13,307 bases of DNA, taken from positions 1 to 13,307 of the forward strand of contig CALMPZ010000244.1 in the NCBI GenBank assembly GCA_937871645.1. Direction: 5' to 3'. Of the stretch, positions 1-7,006 are shown one piece after another. The number at the start of each line of letters is the position of its first letter. The first letter of the stretch is position 1. The translations under genes and the position numbers were made by a program. Below the pieces are notes generated by a model. The model saw only the letters and a list, made by a program, of their open reading frames with translations. It made no database searches and had not been told where the DNA came from. The DNA is from an uncultured Polymorphobacter sp. GTDB lineage: Bacteria > Pseudomonadota > Alphaproteobacteria > Sphingomonadales > Sphingomonadaceae.

Positions 1-248
1 TAGTGCACCGCCGCCCCCTTGTGCGGGCAGTGCGTGACATGGTCGGTCGGCGCGCAAAGGTCGAAATCGACATCGGCGCGCGGGATATAGACGACCGGTG
101 GCGCATCGCCTTCGACCAGCACCAGCGAGCGGATGCTTTCGGCGATGACATGCCCAGCGAAGCTGACGCGGACATAGTTGGGATTGGGCGTGATGGTGAT
201 GGTCACAAAGTCGACTCGCGGGTTGCGGCGGGACAGGCTGGCGCGCAT
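1..248 (-). CDS. DUF427 domain protein (5' end only)
   Basis: Reading the minus strand from an ATG at 248 gives an open frame of 82 codons that runs off the left edge without a stop. The peptide shows the DUF427 pattern: a beta-rich start with [14 protein letters not shown], then [17 protein letters not shown], then the conserved T-H-C-P-H-K-G-A-A box close to the edge. DUF427 is a small fold of about 90-130 residues found in many bacteria, with no settled biochemical role. The gene diverges from msrB with 81 bases between the two starts. No strong Shine-Dalgarno precedes the ATG, so the exact start is less certain than the family. The C-terminal part lies outside the window. Confidence 0.8.
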   Translation of the reverse strand, partial: MRASLSRRNPRVDFVTITITPNPNYVRVSFAGHVIAESIRSLVLVEGDAPPVVYIPRADVDFDLCAPTDHVTHCPHKGAAVH

Positions 249-329
249 GATAGCGAAGCCGCAAAACTGCGCAGCAAGATATTTCGCGTGCGGTGTAACC
301 TCACCGCCCGCCCGACCGAAAGACCCGTC

Positions 330-740
330 ATGAGCGAAACATTCCCGATCCAGAAAACCGATGCCGAGTGGCGCGCGCTGCTCGATCCCGACCAGTACGC
401 CGTGCTGCGCGGCCACGGCACCGAACGCCCCGGCACCTGCGCGCTCAACTATGAAAAGCGCAACGGCAGCTATGCCTGCGCCGGCTGCGGCAACGCGCTG
501 TTCGCCACCGCGACCAAGTTCGAAAGCGGCACCGGCTGGCCCAGTTTCGGCGCGCCGATCGCCGGCTCGGTCGGGCTGACCGTCGACCGCTCGCATGGCA
601 TGGTCCGCACCGAAGTGCATTGCAGCCAGTGCGGTGGCCACCTCGGCCACGTCTTCCCCGACGGCCCGCCGCCGACGGGCGAGCGCTACTGCATGAACGG
701 GGTGGCGATGAGGTTCATGCCGCAGGGCGGCGAGAACTAA
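330..740 (+). CDS. msrB: Peptide-methionine (R)-S-oxide reductase MsrB
   Basis: This encodes 136 residues, a full-length single-domain MsrB that reduces methionine-R-sulfoxide in oxidised proteins. Seen directly: structural zinc pairs C50/C53 (YACAGC) and C98/C101 (CSQC), the signature GTGWPSF at 67-73, [16 protein letters not shown], and the catalytic cysteine C121 in GERYCMN followed by MRF. There is no signal peptide, so it is probably cytosolic. The position that carries the resolving cysteine in the classical CGWPSF form is T68 here. C37 (RPGTCALN) is the only cysteine left over and might serve as an alternative resolving residue (inference). The frame is open far upstream, but that stretch is antisense to the DUF427 gene. 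ATG 330, with GAAAG a few bases upstream, gives the normal family N-terminus. Confidence 0.95.
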   Translation: MSETFPIQKTDAEWRALLDPDQYAVLRGHGTERPGTCALNYEKRNGSYACAGCGNALFATATKFESGTGWPSFGAPIAGSVGLTVDRSHGMVRTEVHCSQCGGHLGHVFPDGPPPTGERYCMNGVAMRFMPQGGEN

Positions 741-773
741 GGGCAAATTTGCCAACGGCGAATTTGCCCTTAG
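737..773 (+). terminator. Strong hairpin overlapping the msrB stop codon
   Basis: A 37-base inverted repeat: arm 737-753 (CTAAGGGCAAATTTGCC), loop AAC, arm 757-773 (GGCGAATTTGCCCTTAG), fully paired apart from one possible G-U. The msrB stop codon TAA lies inside the 5' arm. No clear T-run follows, so this may be a processing or mRNA-stability hairpin rather than a classical intrinsic terminator. A second small hairpin, GGGCGA-gac-TCGCCC at 773-787, shares its first G and would compete with the end of the large stem. Confidence 0.6.
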
Positions 774-836
774 GGCGAGACTCGCCCCAGGCCGGCCGGC
801 GGGGCAGCGGCCATCACGCCGCTGAACCCGTCCGAC

Positions 837-855
837 GCGCGGGCTTTGCCCGCGC
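837..855 (+). terminator. GC-rich hairpin between msrB and the DUF4153 gene
   Basis: Perfect 8-bp arms GCGCGGGC (837-844) and GCCCGCGC (848-855) around a TTT loop, followed by CACTTGCTTACTTTTGTC. It lies between the ends of two convergent genes, msrB (+) and the DUF4153 gene (-), so a termination role on the plus strand is plausible. The following T-richness is broken rather than a clean U-tract. Confidence 0.4.
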
Positions 856-911
856 CACTTGCTTACTTTTGTCGCCGCTCTAGTTTTGTGGCTGTCACGG
901 AGAGCGAGGGC

Positions 912-2633
912 CTATTCGAACGGATAGCCCACAGCCTCGCCACCGATAAACACTTGCCGCCGCTCCACTGTGCGGATTTCGAGTTGGCGCGCGGTAAATG
1001 CCGCAACAAGACGCGCTTCGTTCGCCTTGCGTTCGGACTCGGTGATTGGCTCTGCTGGCTTGGTGTAAGACCATCCATCCTTGCCAACATAATAAGTGAC
1101 CACAAAAATCTCGCCCACGCCCCCTGTTCGGCCCACAAGTGTCGCACTGGCTTCGTCCGGCTCGACGTAGAGCAGGCAACGCACCGTTTTCGTGCAATTG
1201 ACGTTCCATGAGAGGTCGCTCCTCAATACCTTCGGCAGGGCCGCAGTTTTGGGCAGAATGATCAACCGCTCTTCGATACCGACCGCGACGCTTCGATTGG
1301 CCGGCAAACCGCGCATCCTGTAACGGTCTTGCTCCTTCATCGCCACTGCTGCCGCCGCACGGATTTCGGGCGTCTTGCCTTCGGTCACCAGCCGCTTCAC
1401 CGCCGCTTCACCCGATGCGCCAAAATCGAAGCGCAGCGCCGACCAGTCGAACTTGTCCGCCGGCGTGCGGCCGCTCGCCAGCCGCGCCAGCTGGTCGCGC
1501 GTAGATATCGCGCCGAAATTGATCAGTGGCGTCGACAGCAACAGCGCCACCCCGCACAGCGCCACCGCCAGCCGCAGATTGGCGATCCGCACCCGCACCG
1601 GCCAGCCACCGCGCGCGCGCAGCAGCGCCAGCAGATAGGCCAGCCCGTAGGCCTTAGCGAAGCCGATGAACACCAGCGCCCACAGCCGGTCGGGCGTCAG
1701 GCCGTACTGGTTGATGCGCAGGCCTGTCGACACCGCGGCAATCGCCGCCAGCGGCAGCATCGCCAGCGCCAACACCGCCGCCGCCCAGCGCAACAGCGCC
1801 AGCCGCGACACCTCCTCGGGCCGGTCGCCGATGACGGCGTTGATCAGCAACAGCGCGCCGATGATGCAGCTGAGCAAAATCGGCGTCGTCGATTTGGTCG
1901 CCTGCCACAACGGCGCCAGCCCGGTAAACGGCAGCGCCAGCAGGAACAGCAGCAGCCCCGCCGCCAGCACCGGCGCCAGCACCGACAGGATCGTCATCAC
2001 CACGCGCTGCAACGTGCTCAGCACCGCCGAGCGGTCGCGCAACAGCCCGACCGCACCGCCGAACGCACCGCCGACCAGCACCGCGCCGAACTGGTCGTTG
2101 CGCAGCAGCTTTTCGAGCGCATCGATGCCGATCAGGTTGAACAGCGCCGACAGCAGGAACATCAGCAGCCAGACGATAAGCACAAACAGCAGCGCCGCCA
2201 GAAACAGCAGCACATTGGTCCAGGCGTGGTCGTGGACGGCGGGATAGGCCAGCGCGAACCGTGGCGCGCCCGGCGCGCGCGCATCGCGCCACGCCTGGAA
2301 CAGCGGCGCGGCAATCGCCACCGTCAGCGCCGCGCACACCAGCCGCCAGTTATCGGGGTAGCCCCAGCCGCCGTTCCAATAGACCACCGCCGCGATGACG
2401 GTGCCGGCGGCAGCGGCGAAGCCCAGGCTCCAGTGCAGCCGCGTGCGCTCGACGACAAAGCCAAAGGCAACCCCGCCGACCGCGAGCAAAGTCGCCAGCG
2501 CCAGATGAGCATTGCCGGTCGGCGGCCCGCCCGGCGCAACCGCGACAAGCTGCTGCACCGCCAGCGCGACAGCCGCCCCCACCACCGCGAGCAGCAGCGA
2601 CCGTAGCGGCCATGCGTCAGACGTGTCGGGCAT
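912..2633 (-). CDS. DUF4153-like multi-pass membrane protein
   Basis: This encodes 573 residues. From about residue 10 to 370 there are roughly ten hydrophobic segments separated by short loops, for example LLLAVVGAAVALAV near 13-26, LLFLAALLFVLIVWLLMFLL near 142-161 and LAVALCGVALLLSTPL near 355-370. A soluble C-terminal domain of about 200 residues follows. The layout and motifs such as DALEKLLRND and LTPDRLWAL fit the DUF4153 family of inner-membrane proteins, which has no established biochemical role. ATG 2633 was chosen because GGAG stands 8 bases upstream. ATG 2654 in the same frame lacks a Shine-Dalgarno. The frame stays open to 2954, but that extension reads through an inverted-repeat element and is unlikely to be translated. 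No promoter was identified with confidence. Confidence 0.75.
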   Translation of the reverse strand: MPDTSDAWPLRSLLLAVVGAAVALAVQQLVAVAPGGPPTGNAHLALATLLAVGGVAFGFVVERTRLHWSLGFAAAAGTVIAAVVYWNGGWGYPDNWRLVCAALTVAIAAPLFQAWRDARAPGAPRFALAYPAVHDHAWTNVLLFLAALLFVLIVWLLMFLLSALFNLIGIDALEKLLRNDQFGAVLVGGAFGGAVGLLRDRSAVLSTLQRVVMTILSVLAPVLAAGLLLFLLALPFTGLAPLWQATKSTTPILLSCIIGALLLINAVIGDRPEEVSRLALLRWAAAVLALAMLPLAAIAAVSTGLRINQYGLTPDRLWALVFIGFAKAYGLAYLLALLRARGGWPVRVRIANLRLAVALCGVALLLSTPLINFGAISTRDQLARLASGRTPADKFDWSALRFDFGASGEAAVKRLVTEGKTPEIRAAAAVAMKEQDRYRMRGLPANRSVAVGIEERLIILPKTAALPKVLRSDLSWNVNCTKTVRCLLYVEPDEASATLVGRTGGVGEIFVVTYYVGKDGWSYTKPAEPITESERKANEARLVAAFTARQLEIRTVERRQVFIGGEAVGYPFE

Positions 2634-2641
2634 TTTGGTGG

Positions 2642-2645
2642 CTCC
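2642..2645 (-). promoter_or_regulatory. Shine-Dalgarno that fixes the DUF4153 start
   Basis: GGAG on the minus strand, 8 bases before ATG 2633. It lies inside the short in-frame extension that begins at ATG 2654, so it supports 2633 over the upstream candidates. Confidence 0.5.
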
Positions 2646-2739
2646 ATCTGTCATGGCTGCATCATGTCGCAGGCGCGACGGTTGCACCAGACCTGGTCTC
2701 GGGTGAACACGGCATGCCCCGCGCAGCTGCACCTCCTGT

Positions 2740-2933
2740 AACCCCTCCCTTTCAAGGGAGGGGCGACTCGGGCGCTTGCCCGAGCGGGGGTGGGTGCTTC
2801 CGACGGTGCGCCAAAGTGCTGCCGCCGCCGTGCCTGCTGCCACTGCCGCAGTCAGCCAAGGCCGCCGTGTATGTCGAAGCACCCACCCCCGCTCGCGTGC
2901 CGCGAGTCGCCCCTCCCTTGAAAGGGAGGGGTT
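2740..2933. repeat. Inverted-repeat (MITE/REP-pair-like) element
   Basis: Two near-identical arms face each other: 2740-2800 and 2876-2933. The first 31 bases of each arm are identical and include the palindrome CCCCTCCCTT-TC-AAGGGAGGGG. The last 19 bases, GAGCGGGGGTGGGTGCTTC, are identical too. The only difference is in a small hairpin between these blocks: CTCGGGC-gctt-GCCCGAG in the left arm and CTCGCG-gca-CGCGAG in the right. Pairing is kept although the sequence changed. The 75-base centre encodes nothing recognisable. The element lies upstream of the DUF4153 gene and downstream of the amidohydrolase gene. From experience such CCCCTCCCTTTCAAGGGAGGGG elements are scattered through sphingomonad and related genomes, but I cannot test copy number here. 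It could also act as a bidirectional terminator. Confidence 0.75.
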
Positions 2934-2937
2934 GAAC

Positions 2938-2966
2938 TTGACAATTTGAACCATTTGGGTTATATC
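2938..2966 (+). promoter_or_regulatory. Promoter-like sequence facing right out of the repeat element
   Basis: A perfect -35 box TTGACA (2938-2943), a 17-base spacer and TATATC (2961-2966, four of six matches to TATAAT). It points rightward into 2970-3250, where there is no plus-strand gene, and then antisense into the end of the amidohydrolase gene. Confidence 0.35.
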
Positions 2967-3250
2967 AACATCGCCTCGCGAGTGCTTGGCTTCGCTGGTG
3001 AATTTGCTCTTTGAAAGGCCTGGAATCCGCGCAAATTTGCCGCGAAAATAGCGCTACACCCGTAAAGACTGACCAGATTGGGCGCACCGGAAACGCGATT
3101 TAAGCACTTTGAATCAATGAGTTGCGATACAACTCAAACAAAGGCGGCTGTACGGGTTTTTACCGATTTGCGGGCAAAACAGACCACAAACGCACAAATT
3201 CTGTACGATTTTGTCAAAACCAGCGTGATTTGCGGCAACCCGGCGCGGCT
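2967..3250. other. AT-richer non-coding tract
   Basis: This stretch is visibly richer in A and T than its surroundings and contains no convincing gene on either strand. The open frames crossing it lack family features and run antisense to the amidohydrolase. It holds a 19-base palindrome at 3118-3136 and otherwise nothing I can name. It is the 3' flank of the TelA operon and might include its terminator or a small RNA; neither is shown by sequence alone. Confidence 0.4.
3118..3136. repeat. 19-bp palindrome TGAGTTG-N5-CAACTCA
   Basis: Perfect 7-base arms (3118-3124 and 3130-3136) around CGATA. It could be a dyad binding site for a dimeric regulator or a weak hairpin. No T-run follows on either strand, so an intrinsic terminator is less likely. 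Confidence 0.4.
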
Positions 3251-4918
3251 TTAGTGGCGGTAAAACACCGGCTTGCCCGCCAGCCAGGTTTCCTCGACCA
3301 GCGTGCCGCGAATCGCTGCCGGCGGGCCGGTGAAGATGTCGCGGTCGATGATGATGAAATCGGCCCATTTGCCCGGCGTCAGCGTGCCGGCGAAATTGTC
3401 CTCGAAATTGGCATAGGCGGCCCCCGTGGTGAACGCCGCAAACGCCTGCTCGATGGTCATCTTCTCGGTGGGGATCCAGCCGCCCGGCGGTGCATTGTCG
3501 GCGTCCTGTCGGGTCACCGCAGCATGCAACCCGTAGAACGGGTTGGGCGATTCGACCGGGAAGTCCGAGCCGCCGGCATAGCGCGCGCCCGACTTGAGCA
3601 ACGTCGCCCAGGCATAGGCGCCCTTGAGCCGTTCGGCGCCAATGCGCGCCTCGGCCATGTTCATGTCCGATGTCGCGTGCGTCGGCTGCATGCTGGCGAT
3701 GACATTCAGCGACGCGAAGCGCGACAGGTCGGGCAGCGCCACCACCTGCGCATGTTCGATGCGCGGCCGCAGCGCGACGCGCTGTGCCGGCGTCAGTCGC
3801 GCGAAACTATCGAGCACCTGCGCGTTGGCGGCATCACCGATGGCGTGGACATTGGGCTGGAAGCCGCGCGCCGCCGCACTGGCGACCTGCGCGTCCATCT
3901 CGCCCTGCGTGCTGAACAGCAGCCCCTTGTTGCCCGACGCGTCGCTGTAGGGCGCGAGCAATGCCGCGCCGCGCGACCCGAGCGCACCGTCGCCGTAGAG
4001 CTTGACCGACATCAGCGCCAGCCGGTCGGTGCCTGCCCATTTGATCGGGCCGTTCGGTGCGATCTTGGCCAGCGCGTCCATACCACCCGCCATCGCATAG
4101 ATACGTGCGGTCAGCTTGCCGTCACGGTCGAACGCCTGCAGCCGCGCGAAGTCGTCCGCCGACACGCCGGCATCGCCGACGCCGGTCAGCCCGACCGAGG
4201 CCATGATGAATAGCGCCTTCGCCAGCGCGGCATTGTCTTCGGCAGGTGTCGCCGGCGGAATGACTGCAGCAACGAGGTCGATGGCGCCATCGACAAGCAC
4301 GCCGGTCGGGTTGCCTGCGGCGTCGCGTTCGATGCGACCACCGGCGGGATCAGCGGTCTTGGCGGTGATGCCCGCCGCCGCCAGCGCCTTCGAATTGAGC
4401 CAGATCGCATGGCCGTCGATACGGCGCAGCGCCACCGGCCGGTCGGCCACGACGCTGTCGAGTTCGGCAGCGGTCGGGAAACGCCCGAGCTTCCAGATTT
4501 CCTGGTTCCAGCCGCCGCCCTGCAGCCACGCGCGCTGCGGGTTGGCCGTCGCATAGGCCTTGAGCGCCGCCTGCGCCGCCGCCAGCGTCGGTGTCGCCGT
4601 CAGGTCAAGCGCCAGCGCCTGCGCGCCAAGATTTTCGACATGGCCATGCGCATCGATCAGCCCCGGCAATAATGTGCGGGTATGTACATCGATGCGCTTG
4701 TCGCCGGCCCCCAGCGGCGGCAACGGCGCGCCCTTGGGCAGCGTCGCGCTGACCCGTCCGGCATCGTCGATCAACAGGGTCGCAAAGCGTTGTAGCTTGC
4801 CCGCCGCGTCGAGCGTGTAGCCGTTGGCGTTGGTGATCTGCGTCGCGGCATTTGCGGTACCGGCAAGCAGGACAGCGGACGACGCAAGCGCCAAAACAAT
4901 CCAACGCGAAGCGTTCAC
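3251..4918 (-). CDS. Exported YtcJ-type amidohydrolase (amidohydrolase family 3)
   Basis: This encodes 555 residues with an N-terminal Sec signal: basic start, hydrophobic core WIVLALASSAVLLAG, probable cleavage after ANA at about residue 24. It is therefore likely periplasmic. Metal-site motifs appear in family order: DAHGH (89-93), KLYGDGALGSRG (306-316), HAIGD (358-362), RIEHAQ (386-391) and GSDFPVESPNP (450-460), with a composite-sheet C-terminus ending ADFIIIDRDIF. The family hydrolyses amide or other C-N bonds with a metal; the substrate cannot be predicted. The start codon is GTG at 4918, overlapping the stop codon of the upstream gene as GTGA, with GAGG 7 bases upstream. It is therefore probably translationally coupled as the last gene of the TelA operon. 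That partnership is unusual. Confidence 0.92.
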   Translation of the reverse strand: MNASRWIVLALASSAVLLAGTANAATQITNANGYTLDAAGKLQRFATLLIDDAGRVSATLPKGAPLPPLGAGDKRIDVHTRTLLPGLIDAHGHVENLGAQALALDLTATPTLAAAQAALKAYATANPQRAWLQGGGWNQEIWKLGRFPTAAELDSVVADRPVALRRIDGHAIWLNSKALAAAGITAKTADPAGGRIERDAAGNPTGVLVDGAIDLVAAVIPPATPAEDNAALAKALFIMASVGLTGVGDAGVSADDFARLQAFDRDGKLTARIYAMAGGMDALAKIAPNGPIKWAGTDRLALMSVKLYGDGALGSRGAALLAPYSDASGNKGLLFSTQGEMDAQVASAAARGFQPNVHAIGDAANAQVLDSFARLTPAQRVALRPRIEHAQVVALPDLSRFASLNVIASMQPTHATSDMNMAEARIGAERLKGAYAWATLLKSGARYAGGSDFPVESPNPFYGLHAAVTRQDADNAPPGGWIPTEKMTIEQAFAAFTTGAAYANFEDNFAGTLTPGKWADFIIIDRDIFTGPPAAIRGTLVEETWLAGKPVFYRH

Positions 4919-5646
4919 TTGATTTCCTCGTTGCCATACCGGGATTCGAGGAAGCGGCCCTGGATCAGGAACGCGTTTCGGTCGCCTTCAGCGAGCTGCT
5001 CGGAGACGCGCGCCAGCTCGCTGTCGACCACGGTCAGTCCGTCGATCAGCCGTTTTTCGATATTGCTACCATCCGGTGCGTCCACCTTGCGCTGCGCGAC
5101 CGGCACCTTGGTATAGCGGTCGACGAGTTCGGGCAGGTGCTGCCCGAGCAGGCGGTTCAAATCCGCCGCGACCGGATCATTCGCCGGCAGTGCCGCCAGC
5201 TGCGGTTCGAGCACCGCGAGTCGCGCTGAAATCGAATCGATCTGCGGCGCTGCAAGTGCCGGCAGCGCACGGCGGCGGCGGTCGAGCCAGGCGTCGGTCA
5301 TCGCCGGCAACTTGGCCGGTGCGCTGCGCACGATGGTTGTCGCATCGGGGGCCGGCGGGCGCGGATAGATGCCGAGCAGCACCAGCGTGACGATTGTCGC
5401 CATGATGATGGTCATCAGCATCGATGTGCCGATACCGCCGGCAACCAGTCCCCAGCCGATGCTGCCGACGATCACCACAGCAACCAGCATCAGCATCCGC
5501 GTAAGCTTCGACGCCATGTCGCGGATGGCGCGCTGGCGACGGCGCGATGCGGCCTGCACCTGCGCGGCACGCGACACCGGGCCGACCGGCAATGCCCGGC
5601 GCCGCGCGTCCTGACGGCGCGCTTCTTCGGTCGCGTCGAATGCCAT
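4915..5646 (-). CDS. Two-TM protein, probable XpaC-like partner of TelA
   Basis: This encodes 243 residues. An arginine-rich cytoplasmic N-terminus (about 1-48) is followed by two hydrophobic segments (about 51-70 and 74-95) and a helical C-terminal domain ending in conserved-looking blocks: HLPELVDRYTKV, NIEKRLIDGLTVVDSEL and FLIQGRFLESRYG. This layout (two TM helices, then a helical tail rich in L-P-x-L and leading to an E-L-x-x-L-type end) resembles the XpaC family, which stands next to TelA/YaaN genes in Bacillus and elsewhere. The match is from pattern and context, so moderate. ATG 5646 follows the telA stop after one base. The frame is open further upstream to 5718, but that would overlap telA. 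The 3' end overlaps the amidohydrolase start by four bases. Function unknown; a membrane role with TelA is inferred. Confidence 0.65.
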   Translation of the reverse strand: MAFDATEEARRQDARRRALPVGPVSRAAQVQAASRRRQRAIRDMASKLTRMLMLVAVVIVGSIGWGLVAGGIGTSMLMTIIMATIVTLVLLGIYPRPPAPDATTIVRSAPAKLPAMTDAWLDRRRRALPALAAPQIDSISARLAVLEPQLAALPANDPVAADLNRLLGQHLPELVDRYTKVPVAQRKVDAPDGSNIEKRLIDGLTVVDSELARVSEQLAEGDRNAFLIQGRFLESRYGNEEIK

Positions 5647-5647
5647 C

Positions 5648-6862
5648 TTAGCCGGCAAGCGCGGTGAACGGCGATGCCGACGCCGGCAGCGCCTTGGCGT
5701 TCGCCGCGCCTTCGGCACGCGCGATATAGCCGCGGCTCTTTTCGACTTCGGTCGACAGCGTGCCGATGGTGGTCTTCATCGAATCGAGCGCCTTCAGCTT
5801 GAACGTGTCGATGGCGTCCATCGTGTCATAGACGTTCTGGAACGCGCGCTGCAGCGTCTCGACCGGGATGGTCGACGAGGCGGCGGCTTCGTGGATCTTG
5901 CCGGTCTGCGTCTTGAGCAGGTCGCCGGTCGAATCGATCATGCCGGCGGTGGTCTTGTTGAGTGCGCCGATCTGTTCGAGCACGAGGCGCTGGTTGGTCA
6001 GCGCCTGCGCGACGGTCACCGCGGTACGCAGCGCCGATACCGTGGTCGTCGAGGCACGGTCGACGCCCTTGACCAGCTCGACATTGTTCTTCTTGACGAG
6101 GTCGAGCGCCAGATAGCCCTGCACGCTGACCGCCATCTGCGTCAGCAGGTCGGTGGTGCGCTGGCGCACGTAGAATAGCGCGCTTTCGCGGATCGCCTTG
6201 GCCTTTGCCGGTTCATTGTACTCAAGCTCGTCAGCCTTGGCTTCGAGCGCGGTGTCGAGCGTCTTCGAGATGTGGATCATCTGCTCGAGCTTGCCCATCG
6301 TTGCCCACAGGTTGGCGCGTTCCTGGTCGATCGCGGCATTGTCGTGGAGCAGCTCGTCCTTGCCCGACGCCAGCCGCGTCAGGATCGTCGAAATGTGGCT
6401 TTGCGCCGATTTGTAGCCGTCGAAATACTGGCGGATCTTATTGCCGCGCGGGATGATGCCGAACAGCTTTTTCGGCTGGAACATGTCCTGGCGCTTGCCG
6501 GGGTCGAGGTCCTCGATGGTGCGGCGCAGTTCGGTCAGGTTGGCGCCGATGCCGGTGTCCGAATCGATGGCGCGCACCGGCCGGTCGAGGAAGCGGTTGC
6601 TGTGGCCCGAGGCTTCCTTGATCTCGGCGGCACCGAGGTTGGTCAGCCGGTCGACTTCGGCGCCGAATTCGGGCGAGTTGGCGTCCTTCGACACCAAAGT
6701 CTCGACATAGGCCGCGACATTGGCGTCGAGCTTGCTCGTCTGTTCGGGCTTCAACGGCACCAGCCCGGCGGCCTTGCCGGGCGCGACCACCGCGACAGGC
6801 GTCGGCGGCGTCAGCACGATGGTGGGCTCGGCGGTCGCGGTAACAGTCGGATCACTGGCCAT
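5648..6862 (-). CDS. telA: TelA-family toxic anion resistance protein
   Basis: This encodes 404 residues, close to the usual family length. After a proline/valine-rich, probably disordered N-terminus (about 1-40), the rest is almost entirely helical with coiled-coil character. It includes the family signature around 259-282 (NNVELVKGVDRASTTTVSAL) and the earlier FQPKKLFGIIPRGNKIRQYF block (128-147). Members (TelA/KlaA/YaaN) were first linked to tellurite resistance and more widely to envelope stress; the mechanism is not established. No signal peptide or TM segment is seen, so it is cytosolic. ATG 6862 has AAGGAG 10 bases upstream; the frame is open to 6913, but that would add an unsupported tail. 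It heads the operon with the XpaC-like gene one base downstream. Confidence 0.92.
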   Translation of the reverse strand: MASDPTVTATAEPTIVLTPPTPVAVVAPGKAAGLVPLKPEQTSKLDANVAAYVETLVSKDANSPEFGAEVDRLTNLGAAEIKEASGHSNRFLDRPVRAIDSDTGIGANLTELRRTIEDLDPGKRQDMFQPKKLFGIIPRGNKIRQYFDGYKSAQSHISTILTRLASGKDELLHDNAAIDQERANLWATMGKLEQMIHISKTLDTALEAKADELEYNEPAKAKAIRESALFYVRQRTTDLLTQMAVSVQGYLALDLVKKNNVELVKGVDRASTTTVSALRTAVTVAQALTNQRLVLEQIGALNKTTAGMIDSTGDLLKTQTGKIHEAAASSTIPVETLQRAFQNVYDTMDAIDTFKLKALDSMKTTIGTLSTEVEKSRGYIARAEGAANAKALPASASPFTALAG

Positions 6863-6939
6863 TTGGGGCAAACTCCTTGGGGCAATGGCGCACACTAGCA
6901 AATGGGCCAGCATGAAGCGAGGCCATCTGTGTTGTAGCT

Positions 6940-6967
6940 ATCATACACTTAGGATGCCGGCACGCAA
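6940..6967 (-). promoter_or_regulatory. Candidate promoter of the TelA operon
   Basis: On the minus strand, TTGCGT (6967-6962) and TATGAT (6945-6940) are 16 bases apart and sit about 80 bases before the telA start. The -10 box matches TATAAT at five of six positions; the -35 box is weaker. No other good promoter was seen between the tetR stop and telA. Confidence 0.35.
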
Positions 6968-7006
6968 GTTCAAGCGCGGCGCGCGCGCATGCCACCGCCC
7001 TGTTGC

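Noticed and set aside
3..329. N-terminal extension of MsrB
   Set aside because: The upstream part is antisense to a DUF427 coding sequence and does not resemble a domain; MsrB begins normally at 330.
1329..2606. Long plus-strand frame of 425 codons
   Set aside because: It is antisense to the DUF4153 gene and its translation is a glutamine/arginine-rich low-complexity string, typical of the opposite strand of GC-rich membrane-protein DNA.
2634..2954. N-terminal extension of the DUF4153 protein
   Set aside because: The frame stays open, but the extra residues come from the inverted-repeat element and no Shine-Dalgarno supports those starts; ATG 2633 has one.
3122..4213. Plus-strand frame of 363 codons
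   Set aside because: It is antisense to the amidohydrolase, which has a full set of catalytic motifs. The plus-strand product has an arginine-rich composition and no domain.
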